A stretch of 64,000 bases of DNA from Oceanobacillus sp. HTM 045. Lineage in GTDB: Bacteria; Pseudomonadota; Alphaproteobacteria; Rhodobacterales; Rhodobacteraceae. Both the position numbers and the translations under genes were made by a program. Shown in pieces: positions 45,096 to 53,022 of the stretch (its first letter is position 1; the number at the start of each line of letters is the position of its first letter). The notes under the pieces are model-generated. The model did no database searches. It was not told the DNA's origin and saw only the letters and a list, made by a program, of their open reading frames with translations. The stretch lies in contig WNWL01000004.1 of assembly GCA_009733745.1 (NCBI GenBank), forward strand, positions 64,001 through 128,000. The letters are read 5' to 3'.

Positions 45096-45554
45096 TCAGA
45101 ACAGGCTTTCGAGGTCGTCGAGATACTGTTCCAGCGTGCCCGGCTGGCATTCCTTGGTGGCGAGGATGTCGCCGCCCTTCATCACCACCAGCGTGCCCTC
45201 GGTCTCGGCGCCCGCGGTGTTGCGGTCGAAGGAGTAGGACACCTCGTAGGCATACTCGCCGTTCGGGAAGGAGAGCGACGACCAGATGTAGCGGCCGATG
45301 CCCGGCCAGGGGGTGTAGGTGACCTCGCGCGGGGTGAGCATCAGCTCCATCTCCGGCTCCTGCCCCGGCTTGCCGTAGGCGTAGCGCAGCAGCCCGTCGC
45401 CCATCTCGCAGACCGTGACCTGCCGCGAGCTGCCCTTGATCGAGCAGTGGAACACGGTCGCGCCGGCGTAGTCGCCGCAGTCGGAGGCGGCGAGGGCGGG
45501 CGCGGGCAGGGCAGGCAGAAGAGTCGCGGCAAGGGCGGCAAGGACACGTTTCAT
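45096..45554 (-). CDS. Secreted protein of unknown function
   Basis: 152 residues with a signal peptide (MKRVLAALAATLLPALPAPALA) and four Cys in the mature part (SDCGD, FHCSI, VCEMG, KECQP), probably two disulfides. No named family, though the length and Cys layout are typical of small periplasmic beta proteins. Upstream on the same strand is imuA, 38 bases away, but its function looks unrelated. Confidence 0.75.
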   Translation of the reverse strand: MKRVLAALAATLLPALPAPALAASDCGDYAGATVFHCSIKGSSRQVTVCEMGDGLLRYAYGKPGQEPEMELMLTPREVTYTPWPGIGRYIWSSLSFPNGEYAYEVSYSFDRNTAGAETEGTLVVMKGGDILATKECQPGTLEQYLDDLESLF

Positions 45555-45592
45555 CGGGAACTCCGGGAGAGGGGTGTTGAATCGGCGCACAC

Positions 45593-46240
45593 TCAAGCGC
45601 AGTTGCCGGCCGGGGTCAAACCCGGTTTGGGGTCAGTTTTCGTGGCCGGCTCCCAGCCCGGTGCGCGCCCCGCCCCCCATCCCGCCTGCCAGCCCGCCTG
45701 CCAGTCTGCTGCGCGCGGGTCGAGATGCGCGGTGGCGGGGTCGCGCAGGCGTATCTCCCAGGCGCCGGTGCGGCCGCGCTTGTCCTTGATGCAGGCCCAT
45801 TCCTGCCGCCGGCCGGGCAGCGGCGTGGCCCGCCAGCGGGTCTCGGAGGCGTTGGCCACGGGCCGCCCGGTGAACAGGCAGAGCCCGGTGGCGGGGCCGG
45901 CCTCCGCCGCGAGCTGGAGGCGGCGCGACCGGGTCAGGTCCGGCGGGTCGCCGGTCTCGCCGATCACCAGCGGCGCGGCGCCGGAGCGGAGCGCCTGTTC
46001 CATGCACCAGAGCACCTCGCGCGCCTCCGCCGGGCGGACCACGATCAGCCGCGCGGGGTCGAGGAAGACGCCGAGCCCGTGCGGGTTCAGCGTCTCGCGC
46101 CCCTGCGGCCCGGTATCGCGCGCGATCCAGACCAGCGGCCCGGCAAAGGTCGCCGCCAGCGCGGCGGCGAACCCCGCCCGCCCCGCCCCGGTGGCCTCGT
46201 GCAGCCGGCCCCGGCGAATCCCCTGAAGCAGATCTTCCAT
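45593..46240 (-). CDS. imuA: ImuA, RecA-like SOS mutagenesis protein
   Basis: 215 residues. It resembles ImuA from HEATGAGRAGFAAALAA through LVWIARDT, RLIVVRPAEAREVLWCMEQALRS, RRLQLAAEAG and a C-terminus with ATPLPGRRQEWACIKDKRGRTGAWEI. The Walker A-like segment is degenerate, as in other ImuA proteins. It works with ImuB and DnaE2 in damage-induced mutagenesis. A LexA box lies 17 bases before the ATG. imuB is 10 kb downstream on the same strand rather than adjacent. Confidence 0.85.
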   Translation of the reverse strand: MEDLLQGIRRGRLHEATGAGRAGFAAALAATFAGPLVWIARDTGPQGRETLNPHGLGVFLDPARLIVVRPAEAREVLWCMEQALRSGAAPLVIGETGDPPDLTRSRRLQLAAEAGPATGLCLFTGRPVANASETRWRATPLPGRRQEWACIKDKRGRTGAWEIRLRDPATAHLDPRAADWQAGWQAGWGAGRAPGWEPATKTDPKPGLTPAGNCA

Positions 46241-46257
46241 GACGGGGAGGATAGCAT

Positions 46258-46272
46258 GTTCCTGAAATGTTC
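46258..46272. promoter_or_regulatory. LexA (SOS) box upstream of imuA
   Basis: GTTCCTGAAATGTTC is an exact GTTC-N7-GTTC, 17 bases before the imuA ATG. It is also 110 bases upstream of the plus-strand methyltransferase, so that gene could be SOS-influenced as well. Confidence 0.88.
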
Positions 46273-46381
46273 CATCCGGATCTTTGATGCGTTCCGCCGC
46301 CGGAACCCGTTGCGGCGGCGCCGCGGCCGTGCTGCTAATGCGCCTCCCGGAAGCGCGGTGCGGCGGCATGATGGAGGGAAA

Positions 46382-47134
46382 ATGGCGATCGGCGAGGCAT
46401 TCACGCGGCGGCTGCTGCAGGACGCGGGGCTCGCGCCCGGGATGCGGGTGCTGGACGCGGGGTCCGGCAACGGCGACGTGACGCTGATCGCCGCCGAACT
46501 GGTCGGCCCGGGCGGCGAGGTCGTCGGGGTCGACAGGAACGCGGACGCGGTGGGCGCCGCGCGGGCCCGGGCCGCCGGGGCCGGCATCCGCCATGCCCGG
46601 TTCGAGCTGGCCGACCTGGCGGCGCCGGTCGAGGGGCTGGGCGTCTTCGACGCGGTGATCGGGCGGCGGGTGCTGATGTACCTGCCGGACCCGGAGGCGG
46701 CGCTGCGCGGGTTCGCGGCCTGCCTCCGCCCCGGCGGGCTGGTGGCGTTCCACGAGCACGACACCGCCATGGTGCCGGCGAGCGGGCGCGAGATGCCGCT
46801 CCATGCGCGGGTGCAGGGCTGGCTGCGCGAGATGCTGGTGCGCGAGGGGGCGGAACTGCGGATGGGCTTCCGCCTGCACGCGGCGATGACCGCGGCGGGG
46901 CTGCAGGTCGCGGAGGTCCGCGCCGAGGCGCTGGTGCAGACGCCGACCCAGCCCTACCCGCTCGCCGCCATCGTCGCGGCGGTGATGCCGCGGATCGTCC
47001 GCCTCGGCGTGGCCTCGAAGGCGGAGATCGGCATCTGCACGCTGGAGGACCGCCTGGCGGAGGAGCGGGCGTCGCGCGGGACGACCTATGTCGCCGACAT
47101 GATGTTCGGCGCATGGGGGCGCGTGCCCGGGTGA
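46382..47134 (+). CDS. Class I SAM-dependent methyltransferase
   Basis: 250 residues with MRVLDAGSGNGDVTLIAAELVG (motif I), VVGVDRNADAV (motif II), FDAVIGRRVLMYLPDPEAAL and CLRPGGLVAFHEHD. The UbiE-like layout suggests a small-molecule methyltransferase. The start is preceded by GGAGGGA. Divergent from imuA across a LexA box. Confidence 0.88.
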   Translation: MAIGEAFTRRLLQDAGLAPGMRVLDAGSGNGDVTLIAAELVGPGGEVVGVDRNADAVGAARARAAGAGIRHARFELADLAAPVEGLGVFDAVIGRRVLMYLPDPEAALRGFAACLRPGGLVAFHEHDTAMVPASGREMPLHARVQGWLREMLVREGAELRMGFRLHAAMTAAGLQVAEVRAEALVQTPTQPYPLAAIVAAVMPRIVRLGVASKAEIGICTLEDRLAEERASRGTTYVADMMFGAWGRVPG

Positions 47135-47136
47135 GG

Positions 47137-47192
47137 CTGCCCGGTTAGGCCCGCCCGGTTAGGTTTGCCCGGTTAGGTTTGCCCGGACAGGC
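47137..47192. repeat. 14-bp tandem repeat, four units
   Basis: Four units of consensus TTGCCCGGTTAGGT lie at 47137-47150, 47151-47164, 47165-47178 and 47179-47192. Units 2 and 3 are nearly identical; units 1 and 4 have end changes. The array starts 2 bases after the methyltransferase stop. Confidence 0.85.
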
Positions 47193-47278
47193 CTGCGCCG
47201 CTTTGGCGCGGCTGCTTCGGGTGCATTCGCGGCCGTCCGGGGCCATGCTGATGCCGGACCGGGGCCGGGAGGCGCGCG

Positions 47279-47752
47279 ATGTTCGACACGTTCCGGGTGC
47301 GGGCGGCGGAACTGCCCGCGGAGAGCCTGCTGCACGGGCGGATCGGTCCGGGCGATTTCCTCGACTGCTACTCGGTGGCCTCCGGGCTCGGGCCGCGCCG
47401 GGCGGCGGAGGTGATCACCGCCTTCCCCGGCTGGGTGCGGGCGCTGATGGCGCTGCGCGGCGTTCTGACCGCGCCCTTCGGCCTCTTGAACGAGGCGCCG
47501 GGCGACGCGGCCGGGATGGACCGGGTCGGGCCCTTTCCGGTGGAGGCGGAGACGGCAGAGGAACTGGTCGCCGGGTTCGACGACCGGCATCTCGACTTCC
47601 GCGTCTCGGTGTTCTCGCGGGACGGGCGGGTCTGGCTCGCCACATGGGTCCACCCGCACAATATCGGCGGGCGGGCCTATCTCGCGGCGATCATGCCCTT
47701 CCACGTCCTGATCTCGCGCGACGGCCTCGCCCGCGTCGCGCGGCTGGGGTGA
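47279..47752 (+). CDS. DUF2867 family protein
   Basis: 157 residues. FDDRHLDFRVSVF and WVHPHNIGGRAYLAAIMPFHVLISR are typical of the DUF2867 family, whose function is unknown. Cytoplasmic, no signal peptide. It stands alone between two repeat regions. Confidence 0.85.
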   Translation: MFDTFRVRAAELPAESLLHGRIGPGDFLDCYSVASGLGPRRAAEVITAFPGWVRALMALRGVLTAPFGLLNEAPGDAAGMDRVGPFPVEAETAEELVAGFDDRHLDFRVSVFSRDGRVWLATWVHPHNIGGRAYLAAIMPFHVLISRDGLARVARLG

Positions 47753-47826
47753 GGCGGTGGCGGCATGGGGCTCGCCATCGGGTGAGGGTATGAAGTGGCG
47801 CGCCGCATCGGCCACGGCACGCGCGG

Positions 47827-48196
47827 CCAGCGCGGGCCAGGCCCGGCCCTCCCCGGGGCCGGGCGTTTTCTGACGCTGCAAATGGCTCGGAGTTGGGGAG
47901 GGGGTGCAGGGATAAATCAAGCCGACCCGTAGGAGCGCTGCGCCCGACCAGGGCCGGTCGTGTCCCTCCGCGCTAAGCTTCAACTGCACCACTTGCAACC
48001 GGGTGGCTTTTCTCGGGGGATGGCACCCCGACCAGCCACAGCCCGGGCGACCAGCCCGGGCCACGCCCGGCCCTTCCCCCGGCCGGGCGTTCTCTGCCGA
48101 TGTAAGGGGATCGGACGGCGGGAGGTCTTGCCGGGATAAACCAAGCAACCCCAGCCATACACCACGCCCGACCAGGGCCGGTCGTGACCCTCCGCG
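47827..48196. repeat. Two imperfect copies of a 146-bp element
   Basis: Bases 47827-47972 and 48051-48196 are equal in length and align without overall shift (offset 224). Both start CCAGC-CGGGCCA and end with CGCCCGACCAGGGCCGGTCG followed by CCCTCCGCG; both include GGCCGGGCGTT and GGGATAAA-CAAGC. The middle is diverged. Both contain strong GC stems. They make up most of the 553-base gap between DUF2867 and the DksA-like gene; I see no gene in the rest. Confidence 0.8.
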
Positions 48197-48305
48197 TGGA
48201 CCACAGAGGGAGCTGGGCACCGCCCCGCAAGCTGTCCCGCCGTCCCCTTTTGACCCGCGCCCGGCCGTCGCCATATGGTGGAGGGTCACTTGCGGAGGAA
48301 AGGAC

Positions 48306-48578
48306 ATGGCCGGAGGCTGGGCGCGGGACGGCGCGGTGCAGGATCAGATCGACGCCTCGATCGAGGACGAGCTCGTGCGGATGCAGCAGAGCCGCCGCGC
48401 GCCGGTGGGCGAGAGCGCGGAATTCTGCATCGAGTGCGACGAGCCGATCCCGGAGAAGCGCCGCGAGGCGATCCCGGGCGTGAAGCTCTGCATCGACTGC
48501 CAGCAGGAGCGCGACGGCCGCTTCGTCGCCCGCGGCGGCATCAACCGGCGCGGCTCCAAGGACAGCCAGCTCAAGTGA
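48306..48578 (+). CDS. DksA/TraR-type zinc-finger protein
   Basis: 90 residues with a four-Cys zinc finger C41-x2-C44-x17-C62-x2-C65 in the DksA/TraR arrangement. It lacks the long coiled-coil tip with paired Asp seen in true DksA, so it belongs to the short YbiI/TraR-like group. It may bind RNA polymerase. The ATG follows GGAGGAAAGGAC. Confidence 0.88.
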   Translation: MAGGWARDGAVQDQIDASIEDELVRMQQSRRAPVGESAEFCIECDEPIPEKRREAIPGVKLCIDCQQERDGRFVARGGINRRGSKDSQLK

Positions 48579-48625
48579 AGCCCGCCCGGGGCGATGCGGC
48601 GCTGGCCGCGGCGGCAGGTGAACCC

Positions 48626-49087
48626 ATGGAGATCCGTGACGCGACCGAGGGGGACCTGCCGGGGCTGGCGGCGCTCTACCGGCATCTCGATCCCGGCGAC
48701 GCGCCCTGCCCGCCGGAGGTGGCGGCGGAGGCGTTGCGGCGGCTCGGTGGCTTGCCGGGCAGCGCGGTGCTGGTCGGCGAGGCCGATGGCGCGCTGGTTG
48801 CGAGCTGCACGCTGGTGGTGATCCCGAACCTGACCCGCGGCGGCGCGCCCTACGGGTTGATCGAGAACGTGGTGACGCATGGCGCCCATCGCGGGCGGGG
48901 GCATGGCACGCGGCTCCTGCGCGCGGCGGTGGCGCGGGGCTGGGCGGCGGGCTGCTACAAGGTGATGCTGCTGACCGGGGCGACGGAGCCCGGCGTGCTC
49001 GCCTTCTACGCCGCCGCCGGGTTCGAGCAGACCAAGACCGGGTTCCAGGTACGGCGCATCCCGGCGCGGGCTGACGCGCCGGGTTGA
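48626..49087 (+). CDS. GNAT family N-acetyltransferase
   Basis: 153 residues; the acetyl-CoA loop reads HRGRGHGTRLLRAAVARG and the C-terminal part GVLAFYAAAGFEQTKTGF is standard GNAT. Substrate unknown. It follows the DksA-like gene by 47 bases. Confidence 0.88.
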   Translation: MEIRDATEGDLPGLAALYRHLDPGDAPCPPEVAAEALRRLGGLPGSAVLVGEADGALVASCTLVVIPNLTRGGAPYGLIENVVTHGAHRGRGHGTRLLRAAVARGWAAGCYKVMLLTGATEPGVLAFYAAAGFEQTKTGFQVRRIPARADAPG

Positions 49088-49181
49088 AGCTGCCGTTACA
49101 CCGCCTCGTGAGCGGTCGTGGCTTGACCGGGCCGGGCGGCGGGCGCATGGGCCGGGCTCCACATTCAGGCATGGGCTTCGG

Positions 49182-49661
49182 ATGGCACCTCCCGGAGAGA
49201 TCGGCTTCGTGCGGCTGACAGAGGTCGCGCCGGCGGAGATCGCAGCGCACATGGCGGACCCACGCATGACGGTGCACATGCCCCTGCTGACCGGGACGTG
49301 GGACGAGAGCCGGGCGGCTGAGTTCGTCGCCGCCAAGGAAGCCTGCTGGGCGCGGGACGGGCTCGGGCACTGGGCGATCCTGCACGGCGGCGCCTATGCC
49401 GGCTGGGGCGGGTTCCAGCGCGAGGGCGCGGAGTGGGACTTCGGGCTGGTGCTGCGCCCCGATGCCTTCGGCCTCGGGCTGCGGGCCGCCCGGCAGGCGC
49501 TCGACTTCGCCCGCGCCGACCCGCGCATCCCGTTCGTCACCCTCCTCCTGCCCCCCTCGCGCCGCCACCTCGGCGCCCTCGCCCGCCTCGGCGCACGGCC
49601 CCTCGGCGAGATCGACTACGAGGGCACACGGTTCCGCAAGTTCCGGCTGGAGACGGGGTAG
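49182..49661 (+). CDS. GNAT family N-acetyltransferase (RimJ/RimL-like)
   Basis: 159 residues. The pattern resembles RimJ/RimL-type acetyltransferases (DPRMTVHMPLLTG, WAILHGGAYAGWGGF, FGLGLRAARQALDFA, HLGALARLGARPLGEIDYEG), though the acetyl-CoA loop is less canonical than in its upstream neighbour. Substrate unknown. It is the last recognisable plus-strand gene before the repeat-rich stretch. Confidence 0.75.
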   Translation: MAPPGEIGFVRLTEVAPAEIAAHMADPRMTVHMPLLTGTWDESRAAEFVAAKEACWARDGLGHWAILHGGAYAGWGGFQREGAEWDFGLVLRPDAFGLGLRAARQALDFARADPRIPFVTLLLPPSRRHLGALARLGARPLGEIDYEGTRFRKFRLETG

Positions 49662-49676
49662 GGCCGCGGGGCAGGC

Positions 49677-49719
49677 AAAAAAATGCGGCGCGGATGGGGG
49701 AGAGGCCATCTCGCGCCGC
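49677..49719 (-). terminator. Intrinsic terminator for minus-strand transcription
   Basis: Inverted repeat GCGGCGCGgATGG / CCATCTCGCGCCGC (49685-49719) is followed on the minus strand by seven T (49677-49683). This is the only clean hairpin-plus-U-run I noticed in the window. It implies a minus-strand transcript in the 49.7-51 kb stretch, for example the small gene at 49897. Confidence 0.75.
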
Positions 49720-49795
49720 CAGGTCGAACCTTCCGAGGGACAGGGAAGATTCCAGGGAGGAACTCGGGTCGGAACGCGTAATCGAAACTCGGGTC

Positions 49796-49840
49796 GGGGG
49801 CGGCGGAGCGGTTTTTGGGTCGCTCCTCCCCGCCGCCCCC
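49796..49840. other. Long GC-rich inverted repeat
   Basis: GGGGGCGGCGGAGCG pairs with CGCTCC-TCCCCGCCGCCCCC across a 10-base loop (GTTTTTGGGT). The right arm has five extra bases. A second stem, CCGGGCCGG/CCGGCCCGG around CTTAC, lies at about 49849-49871. Both sit in the 3' region of the possible minus-strand transcript. Confidence 0.6.
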
Positions 49841-49896
49841 GTTAGTGCCGGGCCGGGTAAGCCGGCCCGGGCTTCGCGGCTTCCGGAGGCTGTGCC

Positions 49897-50034
49897 TCAG
49901 GCTGCCGCGGCGCCGTCGCTTCGCTTCAGAACCACCCGCCGGACCTTCCTCGCAGAAGTCCTGTTGCGGGTGAGAGCGAAACGGCGCACGCGGTACACTC
50001 TGAAAGGAACGCTCAAATCGTTTTGCTGGGCCAT
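49897..50034 (-). CDS. Possible small basic protein
   Basis: A 45-residue frame, MAQQNDLSVPFRVYRVRRF... ending VVLKRSDGAAAA, with many Arg/Lys. A GGAG lies 8 bases upstream of the ATG. The codon-bias look, moderate AT content at the start and the minus-strand terminator about 180 bases downstream favour expression. The size and lack of a known family keep this tentative. Confidence 0.4.
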   Translation of the reverse strand: MAQQNDLSVPFRVYRVRRFALTRNRTSARKVRRVVLKRSDGAAAA

Positions 50035-51535
50035 GTGTGGTCTCCATGTCGCGTGGCCTTGTCGCCGGCACGGGATGGAGATGGGGCAAGGCGGGCGAAG
50101 TTTCATCGGCCTACTGTCGGGAAGCAGTTTCCCGGATCCGGGAAACCGGGATGCCTGCAGGCTGCGCCCGGATGAGGTTAAACCACTGCTTGCGGGGCGT
50201 GGCGCGAGGGCGAACGGCCGGCTGGTATGGCGCCTGGCGGGGATCGGCTCCGGCGGTGAGGGGAGGGTGAGAGGCGGCCCGGCAGGTCGGGGATCGGTCA
50301 CGCCGGACCGCCTCGGACCGGGCATCGGAAGGCTGCCCGGGCACGGGCCCTGCCGCCCGGCAGGACACACGCGCCGGGGGCAGGAGCGATGCTGGAGGCG
50401 GGAGCCCCCCGGCACCGGCGCCGCATCGGGGCGGCGAAGGGGGAACTCTACCGAACCGGCCCCAGCCGAAATCCCCTCCGCCTCGGCGGCGTTTTCTCGT
50501 GCCCCCCGAAAATGGGAGAAACCGCGCCGGGGTTCATCCGGCGACTGCGGGGAAGCAGTTTTCCGGGTTCGGGAAACCGGTTTCGCGAAACCTGTGCCCG
50601 CTGGCGGCAGGGCGGCGATGGGCGGCTGGCAGGGTGCCTGGAAGGTCAGCGATGCGGGGAGAGAATGGTCCTGCCCCCGGCCGGACACACGCGCCGGGGG
50701 CAGGAAGCGGCGCGGATGGCGGGACCTGCCACCGCGCCGGCACCGTTACGCCGCCGCGGCGGGACCGGGGAGGGGGCGCGCAACCGGACTAGTCCCTGCC
50801 GATCCCCCTCCGCCCCGCGGCGCATGTCGTCGGTACGGTACTGAAATGGGCGAAGGCGGCGCCGGGGTCATCGGGCCTGCGGGGGGAAGCTGTGTCCCGG
50901 AGGCGGGAAACGGTATCCGGCGGATGCGGGAGTGACGGGCGGGAGAGCGCCGCGCCGGTGGAAAAGGCGCAGTCGCACGAAGAAAAGCGGCGCCAGACCT
51001 GCCCGGTCGGCGCCGCCAAGTTGGGTGCGTCAGCCGCCGAGAGGGACTTCGGCGGCATCGCGGTGGAAACTCGGGAAGGTGGAGGCGGAGAACCCGGCTT
51101 CGGGGGCATCCCAGGCCCCCCGCCTCCCTGTCCGGACCGTAGGGAGCACGGCCCGTTCAGTTGCGACGCCGGAGCGCCGCTTGTCGTGGTCCGGACGAGC
51201 CCCACGCACACGCTCGTCCGGCCATCTACACACGCCCCCTGCCCCCGAGGGGGCCGAAGCCGTGTTGCCGGTGCCTCGGACCGGCGGCGGGGAACTCAAG
51301 GAACAGGGTCCGAACCACTCACCCGCCGTCAGGCACCGCCAATCTCGTCACGGGGTCAACATGGGGGCAGGAGGCGCGAAGGTCATCGGGCCAGAGCCGG
51401 GAAACGGTTTCCCGGATTCGGGAAACCGGCCGGGCCGGTGTGCCCGCCGGGGACGATCGCGCCTTGCGCGCGCCCCGTTCCTGCGCGAGATTTGGCCCAA
51501 GGGAGCAACATCACAACAGGGGACGGGCAGCATTC
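50035..51535. repeat. Gene-poor region with four related hairpin repeats
   Basis: Four copies of a ~80-base element lie at about 50068-50150, 50511-50590, 50843-50930 and 51356-51436. Shared parts are an ATGGG start, CGCCGGGGTCATCGGGCC-like core and GGGAAGC-GTTTCCCGGATTCGGGAAACCGG-like stem. A second pair, CCCGGCAGGACACACGCGCC (50356) and its copy with one mismatch at 50676, is 320 bases apart; at 50671-50703 it forms a perfect 10-base stem CTGCCCCCGG/CCGGGGGCAG. I find no convincing gene in these 1.5 kb. Confidence 0.7.
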
Positions 51536-52150
51536 ATGGAGGATGTTCACCTCACGGATTCAGCGGATGACCTGGAGCTTCTGCGCATCGACGCCATCGT
51601 CGAGGAGTCGAAGGTGCAGTGGATCGAGGACATCAGCGCGGCGGTGAAGTGGCCCGACCCGCGGTCGCAGAGGTTTTCCGACTACCTGCGCTCGCTCACG
51701 AGCGAGGAGACGATGTCGATCTCGCGCTTCATCTTCATGCTGAAGGCCGCCAAGGTGGAGACGGCCGAGGCGATGGAGGCGCTGATCGACGCGCACAACG
51801 CCGAGCTGGAGAAGGACATCGCCGACCCCGACTACCCCGCGCGCTCGGGCATGACGCGGGGGCGGCTGAAGGCGGGGCTGTTCTCCGAGCGGGCCCGGCT
51901 CGACGCCGGGCTGGTGACGGCGCGGTTCGGCGCGGGCGTGATGAACCGGCTCGGGTTCAAGCGATTCCTGGTGCGGCTGTCGGGCAAGGGCGGCATGGAC
52001 GCGGCGGTCGACGTGCTTGTGCACGCGGGGTTTTTCAGGGTACATGCTGGACCCAACAACTCCGATATTCTAGAAAGTGATGGTCGGCTGGAGGCGTTTC
52101 ACAGGGCTTACCTGTCCCGGCTCCGGCGAATTTCGACACCAGGAGATTGA
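51536..52150 (+). CDS. Protein of unknown function
   Basis: 204 residues, mostly helical and charged (DDLELLRIDAIVEESKVQWIEDISAAVKW...). No domain recognised, no signal peptide, no membrane segment. The C-terminal third has RFGAGVMNRLGFKRFLVRLSGKGGMDAAVDVLVHAGFF. The frame continues upstream, but the preceding bases belong to the repeat region, so the ATG at 51536 is preferred. The stop is adjacent to the next start (1 base gap). Confidence 0.7.
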   Translation: MEDVHLTDSADDLELLRIDAIVEESKVQWIEDISAAVKWPDPRSQRFSDYLRSLTSEETMSISRFIFMLKAAKVETAEAMEALIDAHNAELEKDIADPDYPARSGMTRGRLKAGLFSERARLDAGLVTARFGAGVMNRLGFKRFLVRLSGKGGMDAAVDVLVHAGFFRVHAGPNNSDILESDGRLEAFHRAYLSRLRRISTPGD

Positions 52151-52151
52151 G

Positions 52152-52490
52152 ATGAGAACTCACTGGTTGGCGATTGCGCTGACGGTCGGACTTTCCGTCC
52201 CCGCCCTTGCGGCGGACGTGCCGGACCCGCGCATCGAGGGGAATCCGCTGCTGGAAGAGCTGCTGAAGTCCGACCCGGACGCGGCGCAGCGCGTGCTCGA
52301 CGAGATCGACGCGATAGAGGCGGCGAACGAGAACCGTCTGCCCAAGGGCGAGCTGCGGGGCGGGACCGGAGAGGAGGGGGTCGATGCCGAGACGCAGACG
52401 ATCCTTGACCAGAATCCGCTGTTCCAGGATCTCTACGCCCGCGACCGCGGCGCGACGCTGAAGCTGATCAAGCTGGTGACGGGCGAGTAG
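52152..52490 (+). CDS. Small secreted protein of unknown function
   Basis: 112 residues with a signal peptide (cleavage near ALAAD). The mature part is acidic and helical (GNPLLEELLKSDPDAAQRVLDEIDAIEAANENRLPKGE) and repeats an NPL-x-x-(E/D)L pattern twice. An AGGAGATTGAG ribosome site lies before the ATG. Co-transcribed with the gene at 51536. Confidence 0.75.
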   Translation: MRTHWLAIALTVGLSVPALAADVPDPRIEGNPLLEELLKSDPDAAQRVLDEIDAIEAANENRLPKGELRGGTGEEGVDAETQTILDQNPLFQDLYARDRGATLKLIKLVTGE

Positions 52491-52598
52491 GGCCGCGGCC
52501 CGGCATCTTCCCTTGCGAGAGCCTTTCGCGGGCCGGGGCACGTGCGCCCCGGTCGGTGCCGTTTGCCGTTCTTGCCGGTCGTTGCATTCGCCGTGCCG

Positions 52599-53021
52599 TC
52601 AGGCCGCCGCCTCGTGCGGCCTGATCATGCGCTCGATCCCCATGCCCGCCAGCATCGCCGCGAGGAAGAGCCAGAGCGCCGTGCCGCCCCAGGCGAAGGA
52701 GGCGAGCGCCGGGCCGGGGCAGAGGCCCACGAGCCCCCAGCCGAGGCCGAACAGCGCCGCGCCGCCGAGGAGGCGGGCGTCGATGCGCTGTTTCGGCCAG
52801 GCCGGGTAGCTGCCGCCCAGCACCGGTGCCGTGCGGCGCTTCGCGACGATCCAGGCCGGGGCCATCACCGCGACCGCGCCGCCCATGACGAAGGCCAGAG
52901 TCGGGTCCCAGTCCCCGGCGATGTCGAGGAAGCCGAGCACTTTTGCCGGGTCGGTCATGCCGGAGAGCATGAGCCCGATGCCGAACAGGCCGCCGGCGAT
53001 GAATCCCGCGAGGATCCGCAT
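52599..53021 (-). CDS. YeeE/YedE half-transporter (DUF6691 type)
   Basis: 140 residues with four membrane segments. It matches the second-half YeeE/YedE proteins: MRILAGFIAGGLFGIGLMLSGMTDPAKVLGFLDI and GLGWGLVGLCPGPAL. Such pairs are thought to carry thiosulfate or other sulfur species. The start is 1 base after the stop of the first half. Confidence 0.92.
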   Translation of the reverse strand: MRILAGFIAGGLFGIGLMLSGMTDPAKVLGFLDIAGDWDPTLAFVMGGAVAVMAPAWIVAKRRTAPVLGGSYPAWPKQRIDARLLGGAALFGLGWGLVGLCPGPALASFAWGGTALWLFLAAMLAGMGIERMIRPHEAAA

Positions 53022-53022
53022 C

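Noticed and set aside
47159-48307. 382-codon minus-strand frame over DUF2867 and the 146-bp repeats
   Set aside because: It crosses the DUF2867 gene in antisense and the repeats; composition is typical of a shadow frame.
49930-49965. GAGGAAGGTCCGG on the minus strand, resembling RNase P RNA
   Set aside because: The conserved core is GAGGAAAGTCCG and the other conserved RNase P blocks are not found around it; the bases also fall in the small open frame.
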